Part shown: positions 1 through 9,509 of the stretch, piece after piece
Numbering within the stretch: the first letter of the stretch is position 1
How the letters are laid out: each line of letters begins with the position of its first letter
Origin: an uncultured Allofournierella sp.
GTDB taxonomy: Bacteria > Bacillota > Clostridia > Oscillospirales > Ruminococcaceae
Direction of reading: 5' to 3'
DNA length: 59,517 nucleotides
NCBI GenBank assembly: GCA_944382775.1
Contig: CALWNI010000007.1
Coordinates: 1-59,517 of the forward strand
Position numbers and translations under genes: made by a program
Notes under the pieces: model-generated
Databases searched by the model: none
What the model was told of the DNA's origin: nothing
The model's input: the letters and a program-made list of their open reading frames with translations, nothing else

Positions 1-90
1 CACTCCATCGAGGGCGACTACAACTTCGTTTCTGTTGATGAGGTTGAGAAGCTGGCTGCCGGTAACGGTTCCGGCCGCGTACAGCGCTAA
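1..90 (+). CDS. C-terminal end of an unidentified protein (5' truncated)
   Basis: An open frame enters from the left edge in frame 1 and stops at TAA 88-90, giving 29 residues that end in GNGSGRVQR. The tail is acidic then basic and has no motif I can place. The codons resemble those of the neighbouring real genes, and a strong terminator follows 15 bases after the stop, which supports a genuine gene end. Function cannot be stated from this fragment. Confidence 0.7.
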   Translation, partial: HSIEGDYNFVSVDEVEKLAAGNGSGRVQR

Positions 91-104
91 TCATAAAACT
101 ATAT

Positions 105-141
105 AAAAAGAACCCCCGACCAAAGGCCGGGGGTTCTTTTT
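105..141. terminator. Bidirectional intrinsic terminator
   Basis: A 14-bp stem (105-118 with 128-141) has a GAACCCCCG/CGGGGGTTC core flanked by A and T runs. It ends the gene at 1-90 on the + strand. On the - strand it overlaps the stop codon of the FUSC gene and would terminate that transcript too. Confidence 0.9.
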
Positions 142-2128
142 ATTGTTTGTGTTTTGGGGCGTCCTTGGCAAGTTCGGTTAAATCTTGCAGAGTTTGAATG
201 CAGTTTAATGCCAACGAATTGAAGTACATTTTATCTTCCAGTTTGCCAAACGCCTTTTGTTCACGGTCGGTTTCCAGAAAGGATACCAGCTGATTTTGTG
301 TGTAACTCAGCTTAACCCGCTGAATGGATTCTTCCAGGTTGTTTAACAGCTCGCGCAGCAATAAATTATCGTGGGGAGCAAGCCGATCCCGTCGGCTGCG
401 CAAATAGCCGTTTAGCTGTTCAATTTCGCTCATAAGCTGGCGGTTCATGGGCAACATCTGGCTGTAAAAATCCCGCTCCGCTTGGGTCATTTTGGTGTTC
501 ATATAGGTGGTGATTTCGTTTTCCAACAGATGAGAGCGAACCAACGGGTCCCGCATCTGGTTTAAATCCTGATGACCGGTTTCGTATTGGTTTTTCATCT
601 GCCGCACCATGGCCAAATCCAGCTCAAACAGCTCCTCTACACTTTTGCGAAACTCTCGTTTTGCGGTGTTGGGCAGCAAAAAGCGGTTTGCCAAAAATGC
701 AGTAACCGCAGCAAGCAACACATATACAATACGCAGCTGGCTTGCCTGCATAACTCCCAACCGCAGTTGGGCCAACGTCATGCCGTAACAGGTGGAGTAA
801 ACAGTCATGGTCCACGAGGTAACCGGTACATAATACATAAAGCAGGTCATTACAATCATAATGGCAATGTATTGGGGCATGGTATGGAAAAAGGACATCA
901 AACAAATGGATACTGCCACACCGCCCAGTGTGCCTAAGATACGATTGTTGATTTTCATTAGGCTTTCTTCCGCATAGGGCATCAGCATTAAAAAGGCCGT
1001 CATGGGGTACCAATAAGCATGTTCCAGCCCGGTGATGCGAACAAAAGAAAATCCAAAACAAAGCACAACCGAAAGCCGAAGTGCAAAGCGGATTTGGAAC
1101 TGCTCCAGCTGGAACAATCCGCGCCAGTTGCGGTACATGCGCTGTTCACTGGCAAGCTTCCAGCTTTTTTGCGGTTTTGCCATGGAACAATGCTCCAGTT
1201 CGCCCAATGCAAGCATCAACAGTTGCAGCAGTTCCTCCATGGCTTCGTCCTGCCGTGGGTCGGCAAGATGCTGTGTGTCCAAAAAGGTTTGTAGGTGCTC
1301 CAGCAAGATATGGTTGTCTTTTTGGTTCAGCTGGTCAGAAATTTCGCTGAGTAGTTGGCTCAAGGTTTTATAATAGGTGGCGTCTTGCTCGCAGGGCTTG
1401 ACACCGGGTGTTACAAAATGGTCGGTAAAATAATAAAACCGCTGAAAGAGTACCATAAACCAATAGTTGATTTTACCGTAACCGTTGGCCAAATAGGTGT
1501 AGTTTCGGCTGGAATAGATTACCTCGTTCATATGCACCATCATTGGGGGCAACGCCAAGTGTTCGGCGGTAATATCTTGCCCTTGGGCCAGTTTATCCAA
1601 CTGTGCCGATAGGTTTTTAAGCCCTTTGCGAACGGTGCCGTAATGACGGCGGCGGTGAATTAAGTGCGCGTAGCCGTACAATGCGGCGGTAACCACCGCA
1701 AGGCCATAGCCCAGTGCCGCAAGCTGCATGGGCAGCATTTCGGCAGAGATGGGAACAAGTTGCAGGAATACAAATTCCATGCCGTACACAAAATAAGATT
1801 TGGGATTAAATTTATCGCTTAGCAGATAAACAATGCCAAAGGGTACAAAAAAGTTAAATACAATACTGGTAAGTAAGGTGCGGCTTGCAACAAAGGCTAC
1901 CAAACAAATTACCAGCATGGTGATGCACACACGCAGCATCTCGCGGGGGCGAAAGTCTTGCTGATGGCGGGTACGGAACAAAAGCGTTAAAAATGAGCTC
2001 ATAATTACCTGCTGCACCCCAAACAGTGCCCAGATACTCAACAATAAAAAAATGGAAACCAGAATGGTGGGCAATGCCGCAAGCCATCGGGCTTTCATGG
2101 TTTGTAATTTTGATTGAATGTCAGACAA
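140..2128 (-). CDS. FUSC-family membrane protein, putative aromatic acid or small-molecule exporter
   Basis: This 662-residue protein has two blocks of hydrophobic segments, one in the first ~155 residues and a second at roughly 345-490. They are separated by a long soluble region and followed by a charged helical tail. This two-block layout, with the second block containing a YWYPMTAFLM-type stretch, is that of the FUSC/YccS/YhfK/AaeB superfamily of fusaric-acid-resistance-like proteins. The start is TTG at 2128, chosen because AAGGAAGGA lies 5 bases upstream. An ATG ten codons in is the alternative. It is a single gene, divergent from clpB. The family is often linked to efflux or envelope homeostasis; the substrate here is unknown. 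Confidence 0.8.
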   Translation of the reverse strand: MSDIQSKLQTMKARWLAALPTILVSIFLLLSIWALFGVQQVIMSSFLTLLFRTRHQQDFRPREMLRVCITMLVICLVAFVASRTLLTSIVFNFFVPFGIVYLLSDKFNPKSYFVYGMEFVFLQLVPISAEMLPMQLAALGYGLAVVTAALYGYAHLIHRRRHYGTVRKGLKNLSAQLDKLAQGQDITAEHLALPPMMVHMNEVIYSSRNYTYLANGYGKINYWFMVLFQRFYYFTDHFVTPGVKPCEQDATYYKTLSQLLSEISDQLNQKDNHILLEHLQTFLDTQHLADPRQDEAMEELLQLLMLALGELEHCSMAKPQKSWKLASEQRMYRNWRGLFQLEQFQIRFALRLSVVLCFGFSFVRITGLEHAYWYPMTAFLMLMPYAEESLMKINNRILGTLGGVAVSICLMSFFHTMPQYIAIMIVMTCFMYYVPVTSWTMTVYSTCYGMTLAQLRLGVMQASQLRIVYVLLAAVTAFLANRFLLPNTAKREFRKSVEELFELDLAMVRQMKNQYETGHQDLNQMRDPLVRSHLLENEITTYMNTKMTQAERDFYSQMLPMNRQLMSEIEQLNGYLRSRRDRLAPHDNLLLRELLNNLEESIQRVKLSYTQNQLVSFLETDREQKAFGKLEDKMYFNSLALNCIQTLQDLTELAKDAPKHKQ

Positions 2129-2261
2129 GACAATCCTTCCTTTGTTGTCAGATAATACAATATGATTTATTGTATCATACCGCTGTAAAAAAGAAAATCT
2201 TGTTTGAACAAATCAAAAAAGTGGGTATTTTTGGTAAAATGTTAACTTTTTGTGAAGGTTA

Positions 2262-2290
2262 TTGACAAAGAAAAGAATCAGGAATAGAAT
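2262..2290 (+). promoter_or_regulatory. Sigma-A-type promoter of clpB
   Basis: TTGACA (2262-2267), a 17-bp spacer and TAGAAT (2285-2290) form a near-consensus vegetative promoter. The start point would fall inside the CIRCE-like element immediately downstream, a typical position for HrcA repression. Confidence 0.85.
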
Positions 2291-2291
2291 A

Positions 2292-2318
2292 TTAGCAGTC
2301 GATGCATGAGAGTGCTAA
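2292..2318 (+). promoter_or_regulatory. CIRCE-like HrcA operator upstream of clpB
   Basis: TTAGCAGTC (2292-2300), nine bases, then GAGTGCTAA (2310-2318) matches the CIRCE consensus TTAGCACTC-N9-GAGTGCTAA with one mismatch in the left arm. It begins one base after the -10 hexamer and lies 51 bases before the clpB start, so bound HrcA would block initiation. Heat shock should relieve it. Confidence 0.88.
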
Positions 2319-2369
2319 AACGAAAATAAGATAATTTTTTTATTTGGCAGCACAAAGGGGGATTGCCCA

Positions 2370-4970
2370 ATGAATACAAATAAATTTACCCAAAAAACCT
2401 TAGAAGCTTTGCAGAGTGCGCAAAAGCTGGCCATTGAATATCAAAACCAAGCAATGGAGCCTGAGCACTTGCTGTGTTCGATTGCTAGTCAAGAGCAAGG
2501 GCTGATTCCGCAGCTGTTGCAGCAAATGGGCATTGAGCCCGGCAGTTTTCAGTCTGCCGCAGCGCAAAAGGTAACCCAACTGCCACGGGTAACCGGTTCC
2601 GGACGTGAGCCGGATAAAATTTATATTTCCACCGCAACTGATAAGGTGTTAACCGCAGCCGAGCAGACAGCGGCTTCCATGAAAGATGAATATGTGAGCG
2701 TAGAGCATGTATTTTTGGCTTTGATGGAACATCCCAGCAGCGCAGTTCGGGACGTATTAAAAAGTTTTCAAATTGACAAAAACAAATTTTTAAAGGTACT
2801 GGCAACCGTTCGCGGCAGTCAACGTGTTACCAGTGACCACCCGGAAGATACCTATGACGTACTGAATAAATACGGACAGGAACTGGTGGAGCTGGCACGT
2901 CAGCAAAAATTGGACCCGGTCATTGGTCGTGACCAGGAAATTCGAAATGTGATTCGAATTTTAAGCCGTAAGCGCAAGAATAACCCCTGTTTGATTGGTG
3001 AACCGGGCGTTGGTAAAACCGCCATTGCCGAAGGTCTTGCACAGCGTATTGTGCGCGGCGATGTACCCGAAAACCTGAAAGACCGTAAGGTGTTCAGCTT
3101 GGATATGGGCGCGCTGGTGGCAGGTGCAAAGTACCGTGGTGAGTTTGAAGAACGCCTGAAGAGTGTTTTGCAGGAAGTTAAAAAGAGCGAAGGACAGATT
3201 ATTCTGTTCATCGACGAGCTGCACACCATTGTGGGTGCAGGCAAAACCGACGGCGCAATGGATGCAGGCAACCTGCTGAAACCGCTGTTGGCTCGTGGTG
3301 AATTGCACTGCATTGGTGCAACTACACTGGACGAATATCGCCAGTATATTGAAAAGGACCCTGCATTGGAACGTCGTTTCCAGCCGGTTCAGGTCGATGA
3401 GCCTACTGTGGAGGATACCATTTCGATTCTGCGTGGCTTGAAAGAACGGTATGAGGTATTCCACGGTGTAAAAATTCAAGATAGCGCATTGATTGCAGCT
3501 GCAACCCTGTCCAACCGCTACATTGCCGACCGTTTCTTGCCGGACAAAGCCATTGACTTGGTGGACGAAGCATGTGCAATGATTCGTACTGAGATGGACT
3601 CGATGCCCGCTGAATTGGACGACCTGCGCCGCAAAATTATGCAGCACGAGATTGAAGAAGCTGCTCTGAAAAAGGAAACCGATACCCTCAGTGCTCAGCG
3701 TTTGGCATCGCTGCAAAAGGAACTTGCCGAAATGCGCGAGCAGTTCAAAACCATGAAAGCACAGTGGGATAACGAAAAGAGCAGCATTGGCAAGGTGCAA
3801 AGCATTCGCGAGCAGATTGAACAGACCAATGCGGCCATTGAAAAAGCAGAGCGCGAGTATGACCTGAACAAAGCGGCTGAGCTGAAATATGGTCAGCTGC
3901 CCAGCTTGCAAAAACAGCTGGCAGAGGAAGAGAAAAAGGCCGAAACCGCAGGGCAGCGGCAAGACAACCTGCTGCGTGACCGTGTAACCGACGAAGAGAT
4001 TGCCCGCATTGTGGCACGATGGACCGGAATTCCGGTGGAAAAACTGGTGGAAGGCGAGCGGGAAAAACTGCTGAGTTTGGAAGATATTCTGCACAAACGG
4101 GTAATTGGCCAAAGCGAGGCGGTAACCAAGGTAAGCGAAGCCATTCTGCGCAGCCGTGCCGGCATTGCAAACCCCAACCGCCCCATTGGCAGCTTCCTGT
4201 TCTTGGGCCCCACCGGCGTGGGCAAAACCGAGCTGGCGAAAGCACTGGCACAAGCCTTGTTTGACGATGAAAAGAACATGGTTCGCATTGATATGACCGA
4301 ATACATGGAGAAGTTCAGCGTCAGCCGTTTAATCGGTGCACCTCCGGGCTATGTGGGCTACGAAGAGGGCGGTCAGTTGACCGAGGCAGTGCGCCGTTAT
4401 CCCTACAGCGTGGTACTGTTTGACGAGGTGGAAAAAGCACATCCCGATGTGTTTAACATCCTGTTGCAGGTGCTGGACGATGGTCATATTACCGACAGCC
4501 AAGGCCGTGTGGTCGACTTTAAAAATACCATTATCATTCTAACCAGCAACCTGGGCAGCCAATATATTTTGGATGGCATTCAGGAAAACGGCGAAATCCG
4601 TGCCGAGGCACGCCAGGCAGTGGAGGACTTGCTGAAGAGTCAGTTCCGCCCTGAGTTCTTGAACCGACTGGATGAAATTGTATTCTACAAGCCGTTGAGC
4701 AAATCGGAAATTGGCGGCATCGTAGAGTTGCAGCTCAACGACCTGCGCAACCGTTTGGCCGAAAAGCAGCTGAAACTGGAAGTAACCGATGCAGCCCGTG
4801 ATTTCATCATTGAGGAAGGATACGACCCCATTTATGGTGCCCGTCCGCTGAAACGCTTTATTCAAAGCCGTGTAGAAACCTTGATTGCCCGTGAAATCAT
4901 TGCCGGTTCGCACAATACCGGCGATACCTTAACGGTAGACCTGCAAAACGATACGCTGGTTTTGCGTTAA
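2370..4970 (+). CDS. clpB: ATP-dependent disaggregase ClpB
   Basis: The 866-residue Hsp100 protein is full length for ClpB. It has an N-terminal Clp repeat domain (about 1-145) and a first AAA+ module with Walker A GEPGVGKT at 210-217. A long coiled-coil middle domain (about 410-525) separates ClpB from ClpA/ClpC. The second AAA+ module has Walker A GPTGVGKT at 613-620, and a D2-small domain ends the protein. It threads aggregated proteins through its hexameric pore together with DnaK and GrpE in the cytosol. The start has AAAGGGGG about 11 bases upstream. It is monocistronic between a CIRCE-controlled promoter and a strong terminator. No ClpP-binding loop signature was noticed. Confidence 0.97.
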   Translation: MNTNKFTQKTLEALQSAQKLAIEYQNQAMEPEHLLCSIASQEQGLIPQLLQQMGIEPGSFQSAAAQKVTQLPRVTGSGREPDKIYISTATDKVLTAAEQTAASMKDEYVSVEHVFLALMEHPSSAVRDVLKSFQIDKNKFLKVLATVRGSQRVTSDHPEDTYDVLNKYGQELVELARQQKLDPVIGRDQEIRNVIRILSRKRKNNPCLIGEPGVGKTAIAEGLAQRIVRGDVPENLKDRKVFSLDMGALVAGAKYRGEFEERLKSVLQEVKKSEGQIILFIDELHTIVGAGKTDGAMDAGNLLKPLLARGELHCIGATTLDEYRQYIEKDPALERRFQPVQVDEPTVEDTISILRGLKERYEVFHGVKIQDSALIAAATLSNRYIADRFLPDKAIDLVDEACAMIRTEMDSMPAELDDLRRKIMQHEIEEAALKKETDTLSAQRLASLQKELAEMREQFKTMKAQWDNEKSSIGKVQSIREQIEQTNAAIEKAEREYDLNKAAELKYGQLPSLQKQLAEEEKKAETAGQRQDNLLRDRVTDEEIARIVARWTGIPVEKLVEGEREKLLSLEDILHKRVIGQSEAVTKVSEAILRSRAGIANPNRPIGSFLFLGPTGVGKTELAKALAQALFDDEKNMVRIDMTEYMEKFSVSRLIGAPPGYVGYEEGGQLTEAVRRYPYSVVLFDEVEKAHPDVFNILLQVLDDGHITDSQGRVVDFKNTIIILTSNLGSQYILDGIQENGEIRAEARQAVEDLLKSQFRPEFLNRLDEIVFYKPLSKSEIGGIVELQLNDLRNRLAEKQLKLEVTDAARDFIIEEGYDPIYGARPLKRFIQSRVETLIAREIIAGSHNTGDTLTVDLQNDTLVLR

Positions 4971-4974
4971 AATA

Positions 4975-5006
4975 AAAAGGAGCCTCTTTTTAAGAGGCTC
5001 CTTTTT
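4975..5006. terminator. Bidirectional intrinsic terminator after clpB
   Basis: GGAGCCTC (4979-4986) pairs with GAGGCTCC (4994-5001), and the stem is extended by A/T pairs. A T-run follows on both strands. It serves clpB and the convergent lipoprotein gene. Confidence 0.92.
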
Positions 5007-5818
5007 TATTCTACAGTAATTTGATAAGGCACAACGCTGCCGTTGTCGGTTTGCCAGTAGAACCAATCGCCGTCCATGCACAAATCGCTTTCACAAAAAA
5101 GCGGGTCTTGGCTGGAGGATGTAAGGGTTAGAATTGCGGTTCCGTCTTGGTCAATTACGGTAAGCCGCTGCTGGTTTCCCTTTGGTTCCAATACCAACCG
5201 CACCAATGCGGTGGTAGGCTGTTCATTGCCCCAAGAATCATACAGCCGTACCTTCTCACCCACCAAAACATACACACCATCGCCGGTTGGATTGGGCCAA
5301 AAATTCGTGGCTTGTTCCGGTGCAGTATGGTTGAAGGAAGCCGGCTGCACTTCTTCTGTATGGTCTGCCCATAATGCGGCAATGTCGGGATAAACTTGCT
5401 GGGCAAGCAGGGCTCCCGTCAGGTCAGAAAAGGTCCAGCCTTCGCCGTTCCAATAGGGGGCGGCGTTTTGCTGTGCAGAATAAGGATACATCTGTGCAAG
5501 CCAGGTCATCTCATCCCACAAAGAAGCGAATGCGGTGGGCAAAAGTGCAGTTTCCGTAATGGAATACAGTGGGCAGTATTCGCCGCCGCTGTGCCGATAT
5601 CCTGCTTGTCCGTCTGCATAAACAAAAGCCCAGTCATCCACCAACAGACTAACGTGGCTGTATTCCTCAAACAGATACGGATATGCAGTAACAACGGCGG
5701 TGCCTTGGGCACTGCGTGTAACGGTAAGGCTTTGGGAAGAAGAAGCCGAAGATGCGGTACAGCCACTGAACAACAAACAGCACGCAAAGAAAAGTAAGAG
5801 GTGCTTGAATCCTTTCAT
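5006..5818 (-). CDS. Secreted lipoprotein of unknown function
   Basis: This 270-residue protein starts with a charged MKGFKH segment, a hydrophobic core and the lipobox LFSGC, followed by a Ser/Ala-rich linker. It should therefore be lipidated and anchored on the outer face of the membrane. The mature part is rich in Trp and Tyr with alternating beta-like segments, and I do not recognise the domain. ATG 5818 is preferred because AAGGGAG lies 8 bases upstream. A TTG at 5836 that would overlap the previous stop has no spaced ribosome site. It directly follows the glycosyltransferase gene on the same strand, suggesting a two-gene surface operon. Confidence 0.75.
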   Translation of the reverse strand: MKGFKHLLLFFACCLLFSGCTASSASSSQSLTVTRSAQGTAVVTAYPYLFEEYSHVSLLVDDWAFVYADGQAGYRHSGGEYCPLYSITETALLPTAFASLWDEMTWLAQMYPYSAQQNAAPYWNGEGWTFSDLTGALLAQQVYPDIAALWADHTEEVQPASFNHTAPEQATNFWPNPTGDGVYVLVGEKVRLYDSWGNEQPTTALVRLVLEPKGNQQRLTVIDQDGTAILTLTSSSQDPLFCESDLCMDGDWFYWQTDNGSVVPYQITVE

Positions 5819-5832
5819 GCTGTAGTCTCCCT

Positions 5833-7350
5833 TCAAGTGGTTCGTTGGTAAAGCGTGTATCCGGAAAAACCTTGTTCTTCGCCTAAAACAACGGTGTACT
5901 GTTCTGCCAAAAGCTGCTGTACACGGGGATTGGAAGGCTCATCTACCACCATCCATTTAGGCGGATTGTTCCATAGGTTTTCCGCTATCGTTTGTTGCAT
6001 GTTGCTATCCGCAGAGGATTGCCAGTCTTGATGAATAAAGTAGGTTTGGCAGGGCTGAATATCGTTAATCAGATACCATTGTGCATCCACGTTATAGCAT
6101 AGCACAGAATCGCGGTCTTCTTCGGGGATTAGGCTGGCAGAAATTTTTGCATCGGATACATATGCCAAACATTCCCCGGAATAGTTACTTAAAAATGGGT
6201 CGTTATTCCAACTGGGCAGGCGAGCCAACATACTAAGCAGCCATACCACGAAAAACAAAACGGCAAGCTTGCTGCCAAAACGATAGGTCTCACGCTGGTT
6301 CCATAATTGAGAAATGAGAATCGCAATAAAAGGAATGGTAGCACCCACAATCATAAAGTAGTGGGTATAGGGGCGGTTGGTAAACAATACATACATGGAA
6401 ACCAAACTGCCCACAATGCCGCCCCACGCAAAAGGATTGGCGATTTTTTTGGTAAGATGAATGACACTTACTGCAAAAAGTACAAGCAGCGGTGCACCAA
6501 AATCCAACACCACACGGTTGATTGCATTGAAAGGGTTGGGGTGGTTGGCGTAGTAATGCAGAATGGAATATTCCGACGAGTAAGAAATGTTATAAAAAAT
6601 CGTGCCGTACAGCATGTCATACAATGCACCGTGTGCGGCAAAATACAGTGCAAACGGGCCGAAAAACAAAAAGAATCCGCCTAAAAATGCACCGGCATTC
6701 TGCAATAGGGTTTTCCATTGCTTTTGCAGCAAAAGCCCCAAGGTAATTACAAAAACAAAACCGCACAGCAGGGCCGCGTTTGTTACACGCAGCATTAAAA
6801 GCCCGGCAAAGCAGATGCCATACCCAAACGCATAGGATGCAGGGTGGAAAAACGTGGGGGCCTGCTGTTGTTTATGGTACCACTTACTAAACAAATAAAC
6901 CGCAACGGCTAAAAAGGGTAGGCTGTATTCTTCGGTCATATTGCCTTCGGTAAAGGTGCGCGCAATGTAAAGCAGGGAAACCCCAGTGCTGAACAATGCA
7001 CCAAAACGAGACATCCAAAGCCTTGCCGCACGAAAAAACAGAAAAAGAGTCAGGGTAAGACTGATGACTTGTAAGGGAATAAGCCCATAGTGGGGATAAA
7101 TACGATAACCAATTGCATTGATAAAAAAGATGAGCGGCCCTTTATGGTCAAACAGCTGCTGATAGGGAATAACCCCTTCTGCCCAGTATTTTCCTACAAT
7201 TTGAAAGATGGCGGAATCATATGCGTAACATTCCGGATATAAAAAGCTGGTGGAGTAGGAAAAGCGCAGCACCATAAGCAAAGCGGTGATAAAAAATAAT
7301 CCAATCTGCACCGGTTTGCGAATAGTCCGTTGAGAAAGCGAATGGAACAA
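5833..7350 (-). CDS. GT-C-fold membrane glycosyltransferase (PMT/GT39-like)
   Basis: This 505-residue polytopic protein has about ten hydrophobic segments. The first periplasm-side loop carries acidic residues (PECYAYDSAIF) and then a DHKGPLIFFINAIGY motif, both typical of GT-C enzymes that use polyprenyl-phosphate sugars. The C-terminal ~110 residues form a soluble extracytoplasmic domain. It is expected to transfer a sugar to a lipid, protein or wall polymer at the outer membrane face. TTG 7350 is the start, with AGGAGG 8 bases upstream. The lipoprotein gene follows 14 bases after its stop and is probably cotranscribed. The acceptor is unknown. Confidence 0.78.
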   Translation of the reverse strand: MFHSLSQRTIRKPVQIGLFFITALLMVLRFSYSTSFLYPECYAYDSAIFQIVGKYWAEGVIPYQQLFDHKGPLIFFINAIGYRIYPHYGLIPLQVISLTLTLFLFFRAARLWMSRFGALFSTGVSLLYIARTFTEGNMTEEYSLPFLAVAVYLFSKWYHKQQQAPTFFHPASYAFGYGICFAGLLMLRVTNAALLCGFVFVITLGLLLQKQWKTLLQNAGAFLGGFFLFFGPFALYFAAHGALYDMLYGTIFYNISYSSEYSILHYYANHPNPFNAINRVVLDFGAPLLVLFAVSVIHLTKKIANPFAWGGIVGSLVSMYVLFTNRPYTHYFMIVGATIPFIAILISQLWNQRETYRFGSKLAVLFFVVWLLSMLARLPSWNNDPFLSNYSGECLAYVSDAKISASLIPEEDRDSVLCYNVDAQWYLINDIQPCQTYFIHQDWQSSADSNMQQTIAENLWNNPPKWMVVDEPSNPRVQQLLAEQYTVVLGEEQGFSGYTLYQRTT

Positions 7351-7389
7351 TACCGAAACCTCCTGTTCAATATAAGCAAACTTGTTTTT

Positions 7390-7417
7390 ATTCTATCATA
7401 AATAAGAAAAAAGTAAA
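7390..7417 (-). promoter_or_regulatory. Putative promoter of the glycosyltransferase/lipoprotein pair
   Basis: Read on the - strand, TTTACT (7412-7417), a 16-bp spacer and TAGAAT (7390-7395) lie 40 bases before the TTG start. Both hexamers deviate by one or two bases from consensus. Confidence 0.5.
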
Positions 7418-7504
7418 CAAATCCACTTGCGGCACCATGCAGCGCCTTGCATTACGACAGGTACAAGTAGCATTTTTCCTCTGTCCAGTTTGGCAGAATT
7501 GCGT

Positions 7505-7510
7505 TATAAT
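7505..7510 (+). promoter_or_regulatory. Probable -10 element for the MATE gene
   Basis: TATAAT is a perfect -10 hexamer 58 bases before the gene start. The -35 region at the expected distance (7482-7487) is poor, so an activator or an alternative start site is possible. Confidence 0.5.
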
Positions 7511-7568
7511 GAACTCGGATTTTTAAGTAATTCACAAAGGGGTAAAACAACGTGAGGAGGAATTGGGT

Positions 7569-8918
7569 ATGAGCCGTAAAATTACGGTGGCAGGGCAGCA
7601 ATTTTCCCTGCTGCATATGACATGGCCTGTGTTTATTGAGCTATTGCTGCAAATGTTGGTGGGAAACATCGACCAGATTATGCTAAGCCATTACAATGCA
7701 ACGGCGGTGGCAGCGGTGGGCAACGCCAACCAGATTATGACCACCCTGATTTTAACATTTAATGTAATTAGTTTAGCGGCAACCATTATGTTAAGTCAGT
7801 ATCTGGGGGCAAAGGAATACCAAAAAGTAGAGCAGATTTATACATTAGCGGTATGCTTAAACTTTTTGGTCAGTATTGTAATTACCGTTGGTTTATTGCT
7901 TGGGGCAGACGGCTTGTTTCAGCTGATGCAGGTGCCCATGGAAGCACGGCCCGAGGCAAAAAGCTATCTGTTAATTACAGCACTGAGCTTGCCTTGTCAG
8001 GCATTGATGCTGACCTTTAGTGCTTTTTTGCGCGCCCATGCACGTATGCTGGTGATTATGGTATCCACCGGTATCATCAATTTAATCAACATTGTGGGCA
8101 ACACTGCATTTATTTACGGTTTGGGCCCTGTACCCAAAATGGGCGCAGCCGGTGCAGCACTTTCCACCAGCATTTGCCGAACGGTGGGCATGCTGATGAT
8201 GATGTTTGCCTTTTTTCGCAGTGTTTCCGGCGCAAAAATCAGCCTTCGGGTCTTACGGCCCTTCCCCAAGGATTTGCTGAAGCGGTTTTTAGGCATTGGA
8301 GTGCCATCGGGTGGCGAAGGATTGTCTTATAATCTGTCCCAATCCACCAGTTTAATTTTTGTAAACATGATGGGCACCTATGCGGTAACAACCCGTATGT
8401 ATGCGGTTATGTTTGCCCAGATTTGCTACATGCTGATTAGTGCAGTAAGTCAGGCAACTGCCATTATCATTGGCTACTGCATCGGCGCAAAGGAATTTGA
8501 CCAAGCCGACCGACAAAACTGGCAGGTGTTAAAAATTTTTACCCCCATTACTGTTATTATTACAGTAATTTTGGCCATCTTTGCAAAGCCGTTGTTTGGG
8601 TTGTTTAGCACAGACCCGCAGGTGATTGCATTGGGGCAGCAGGTGCTGCTTGTGGAAATTGTGCTTGAAATTGGGCGATGCTTTAACATTGTAATGGTGC
8701 GTAACCTGCAAGCTGTGGGCGATGTGAAATTTCCCGTGCTGGTGGGTATTTGCAGCCAATGGGTTTTGGGCGTAGGTGTGGCGTATCTGCTGGGCATCCA
8801 ACTTGGTTTGGGTCTGGTAGGTGTATGGATTGCCTTTATGCTGGACGAAAATCTGCGGGCGATTATCTTTAGCTTACGCTGGAAAAAGGGAAAGTGGCGC
8901 AGCATGAAAACCGTTTAA
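7569..8918 (+). CDS. MATE-family multidrug/Na+ antiporter
   Basis: This protein of 449 residues has about twelve membrane segments in two homologous halves. N-terminal motifs FIELLLQMLVGNIDQIMLS and later SLPCQALMLTFSAFLRA are characteristic of the NorM/DinF-type MATE superfamily. It exports cationic or metabolic compounds in exchange for Na+ or H+ at the cytoplasmic membrane. ATG 7569 is preferred to TTG 7563 because GAGGAGG (7554-7560) sits 8 bases before the ATG but only 2 before the TTG. The gene is monocistronic, divergent from the glycosyltransferase operon and closed by a strong terminator. Substrate unknown. Confidence 0.9.
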   Translation: MSRKITVAGQQFSLLHMTWPVFIELLLQMLVGNIDQIMLSHYNATAVAAVGNANQIMTTLILTFNVISLAATIMLSQYLGAKEYQKVEQIYTLAVCLNFLVSIVITVGLLLGADGLFQLMQVPMEARPEAKSYLLITALSLPCQALMLTFSAFLRAHARMLVIMVSTGIINLINIVGNTAFIYGLGPVPKMGAAGAALSTSICRTVGMLMMMFAFFRSVSGAKISLRVLRPFPKDLLKRFLGIGVPSGGEGLSYNLSQSTSLIFVNMMGTYAVTTRMYAVMFAQICYMLISAVSQATAIIIGYCIGAKEFDQADRQNWQVLKIFTPITVIITVILAIFAKPLFGLFSTDPQVIALGQQVLLVEIVLEIGRCFNIVMVRNLQAVGDVKFPVLVGICSQWVLGVGVAYLLGIQLGLGLVGVWIAFMLDENLRAIIFSLRWKKGKWRSMKTV

Positions 8919-8920
8919 AC

Positions 8921-8960
8921 AAACAGGCACAAAATCCAGTGTGATTTTGTGCCTGTTTTT
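8921..8960. terminator. Intrinsic terminator after the MATE gene
   Basis: A long stem, AACAGGCACAAAAT against ATTTTGTGCCTGTT, with an 8-base loop is followed by a T-run. The opposite strand also has A/T flanks, so it can stop the convergent small gene as well. Confidence 0.9.
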
Positions 8961-8972
8961 TATTATTTTCCT

Positions 8973-9299
8973 TCATTTTTCTTCGCTGGAATCCATAGGT
9001 GGAGTATATGGTTCGGTGGTGAAAAATCCGTCTTTGCTTTCAATTTCCTGGCGGCTGTGTTGGTTGAATTGTTGTTCCAACCAGGCAATGGCTTGGGCTA
9101 AGCCTTCTTCGCTGAAATCAAAACGCTGTTCGGTCACATCTTTGGTTTTTTCCATGCACCAAAAACCCATCCAACACCAGGCTACAAGCTGATCGCCGTC
9201 CCGCAGAACCTTATAGTTGAATTGCCCTGCATTGCCGGATACCGGGTTTTTATTTTTGTACCATTGCATGGGGTAATAAGGGTAGTTAAATCGAATCAT
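8973..9299 (-). CDS. Small hypothetical protein, aromatic-rich
   Basis: This 108-residue soluble protein is rich in Trp, Tyr and Phe (for example WCWMGFWCM near the middle). It has a helical stretch around residues 62-80 and a polar tail, with no signal peptide or membrane segment. I do not recognise a family. ATG 9299 is chosen over TTG 9323 because AAGGAG lies between them, 10 bases before the ATG. It ends 12 bases from the MATE terminator, which is probably shared. Confidence 0.65.
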   Translation of the reverse strand: MIRFNYPYYPMQWYKNKNPVSGNAGQFNYKVLRDGDQLVAWCWMGFWCMEKTKDVTEQRFDFSEEGLAQAIAWLEQQFNQHSRQEIESKDGFFTTEPYTPPMDSSEEK

Positions 9300-9405
9300 A
9301 TCGGACAATCTCCTTGCTTGCAAGCGGTTTTAAAACAGTTGTTATTATAGAGTTTTTTATTTAAAAAATCTATAGCAAAACGGGCGGATAAAGCAATACC
9401 GCAAC

Positions 9406-9434
9406 TTGCATAAAGAAAGTAGTTATATTACAAT
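9406..9434 (+). promoter_or_regulatory. Candidate promoter of the mocA/agr transcript
   Basis: TTGCAT (9406-9411), 17 bases, TACAAT (9429-9434). The -35 is weak and the -10 good. It would give a leader of about 180 nt before mocA. The rest of the 9300-9405 gap shows nothing recognisable. Confidence 0.45.
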
Positions 9435-9509
9435 AAAGTGAATACCGAGAATGGATTGCAAAAAATTCAAATTGCGGTCAATTGTGTGTTTTTTGCATTG
9501 TAAACCATA

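Noticed and set aside
2961-4253. Long antisense open frame within clpB
   Set aside because: It lies wholly inside clpB, has no ribosome site, and its composition is typical of antisense reading of a biased gene.
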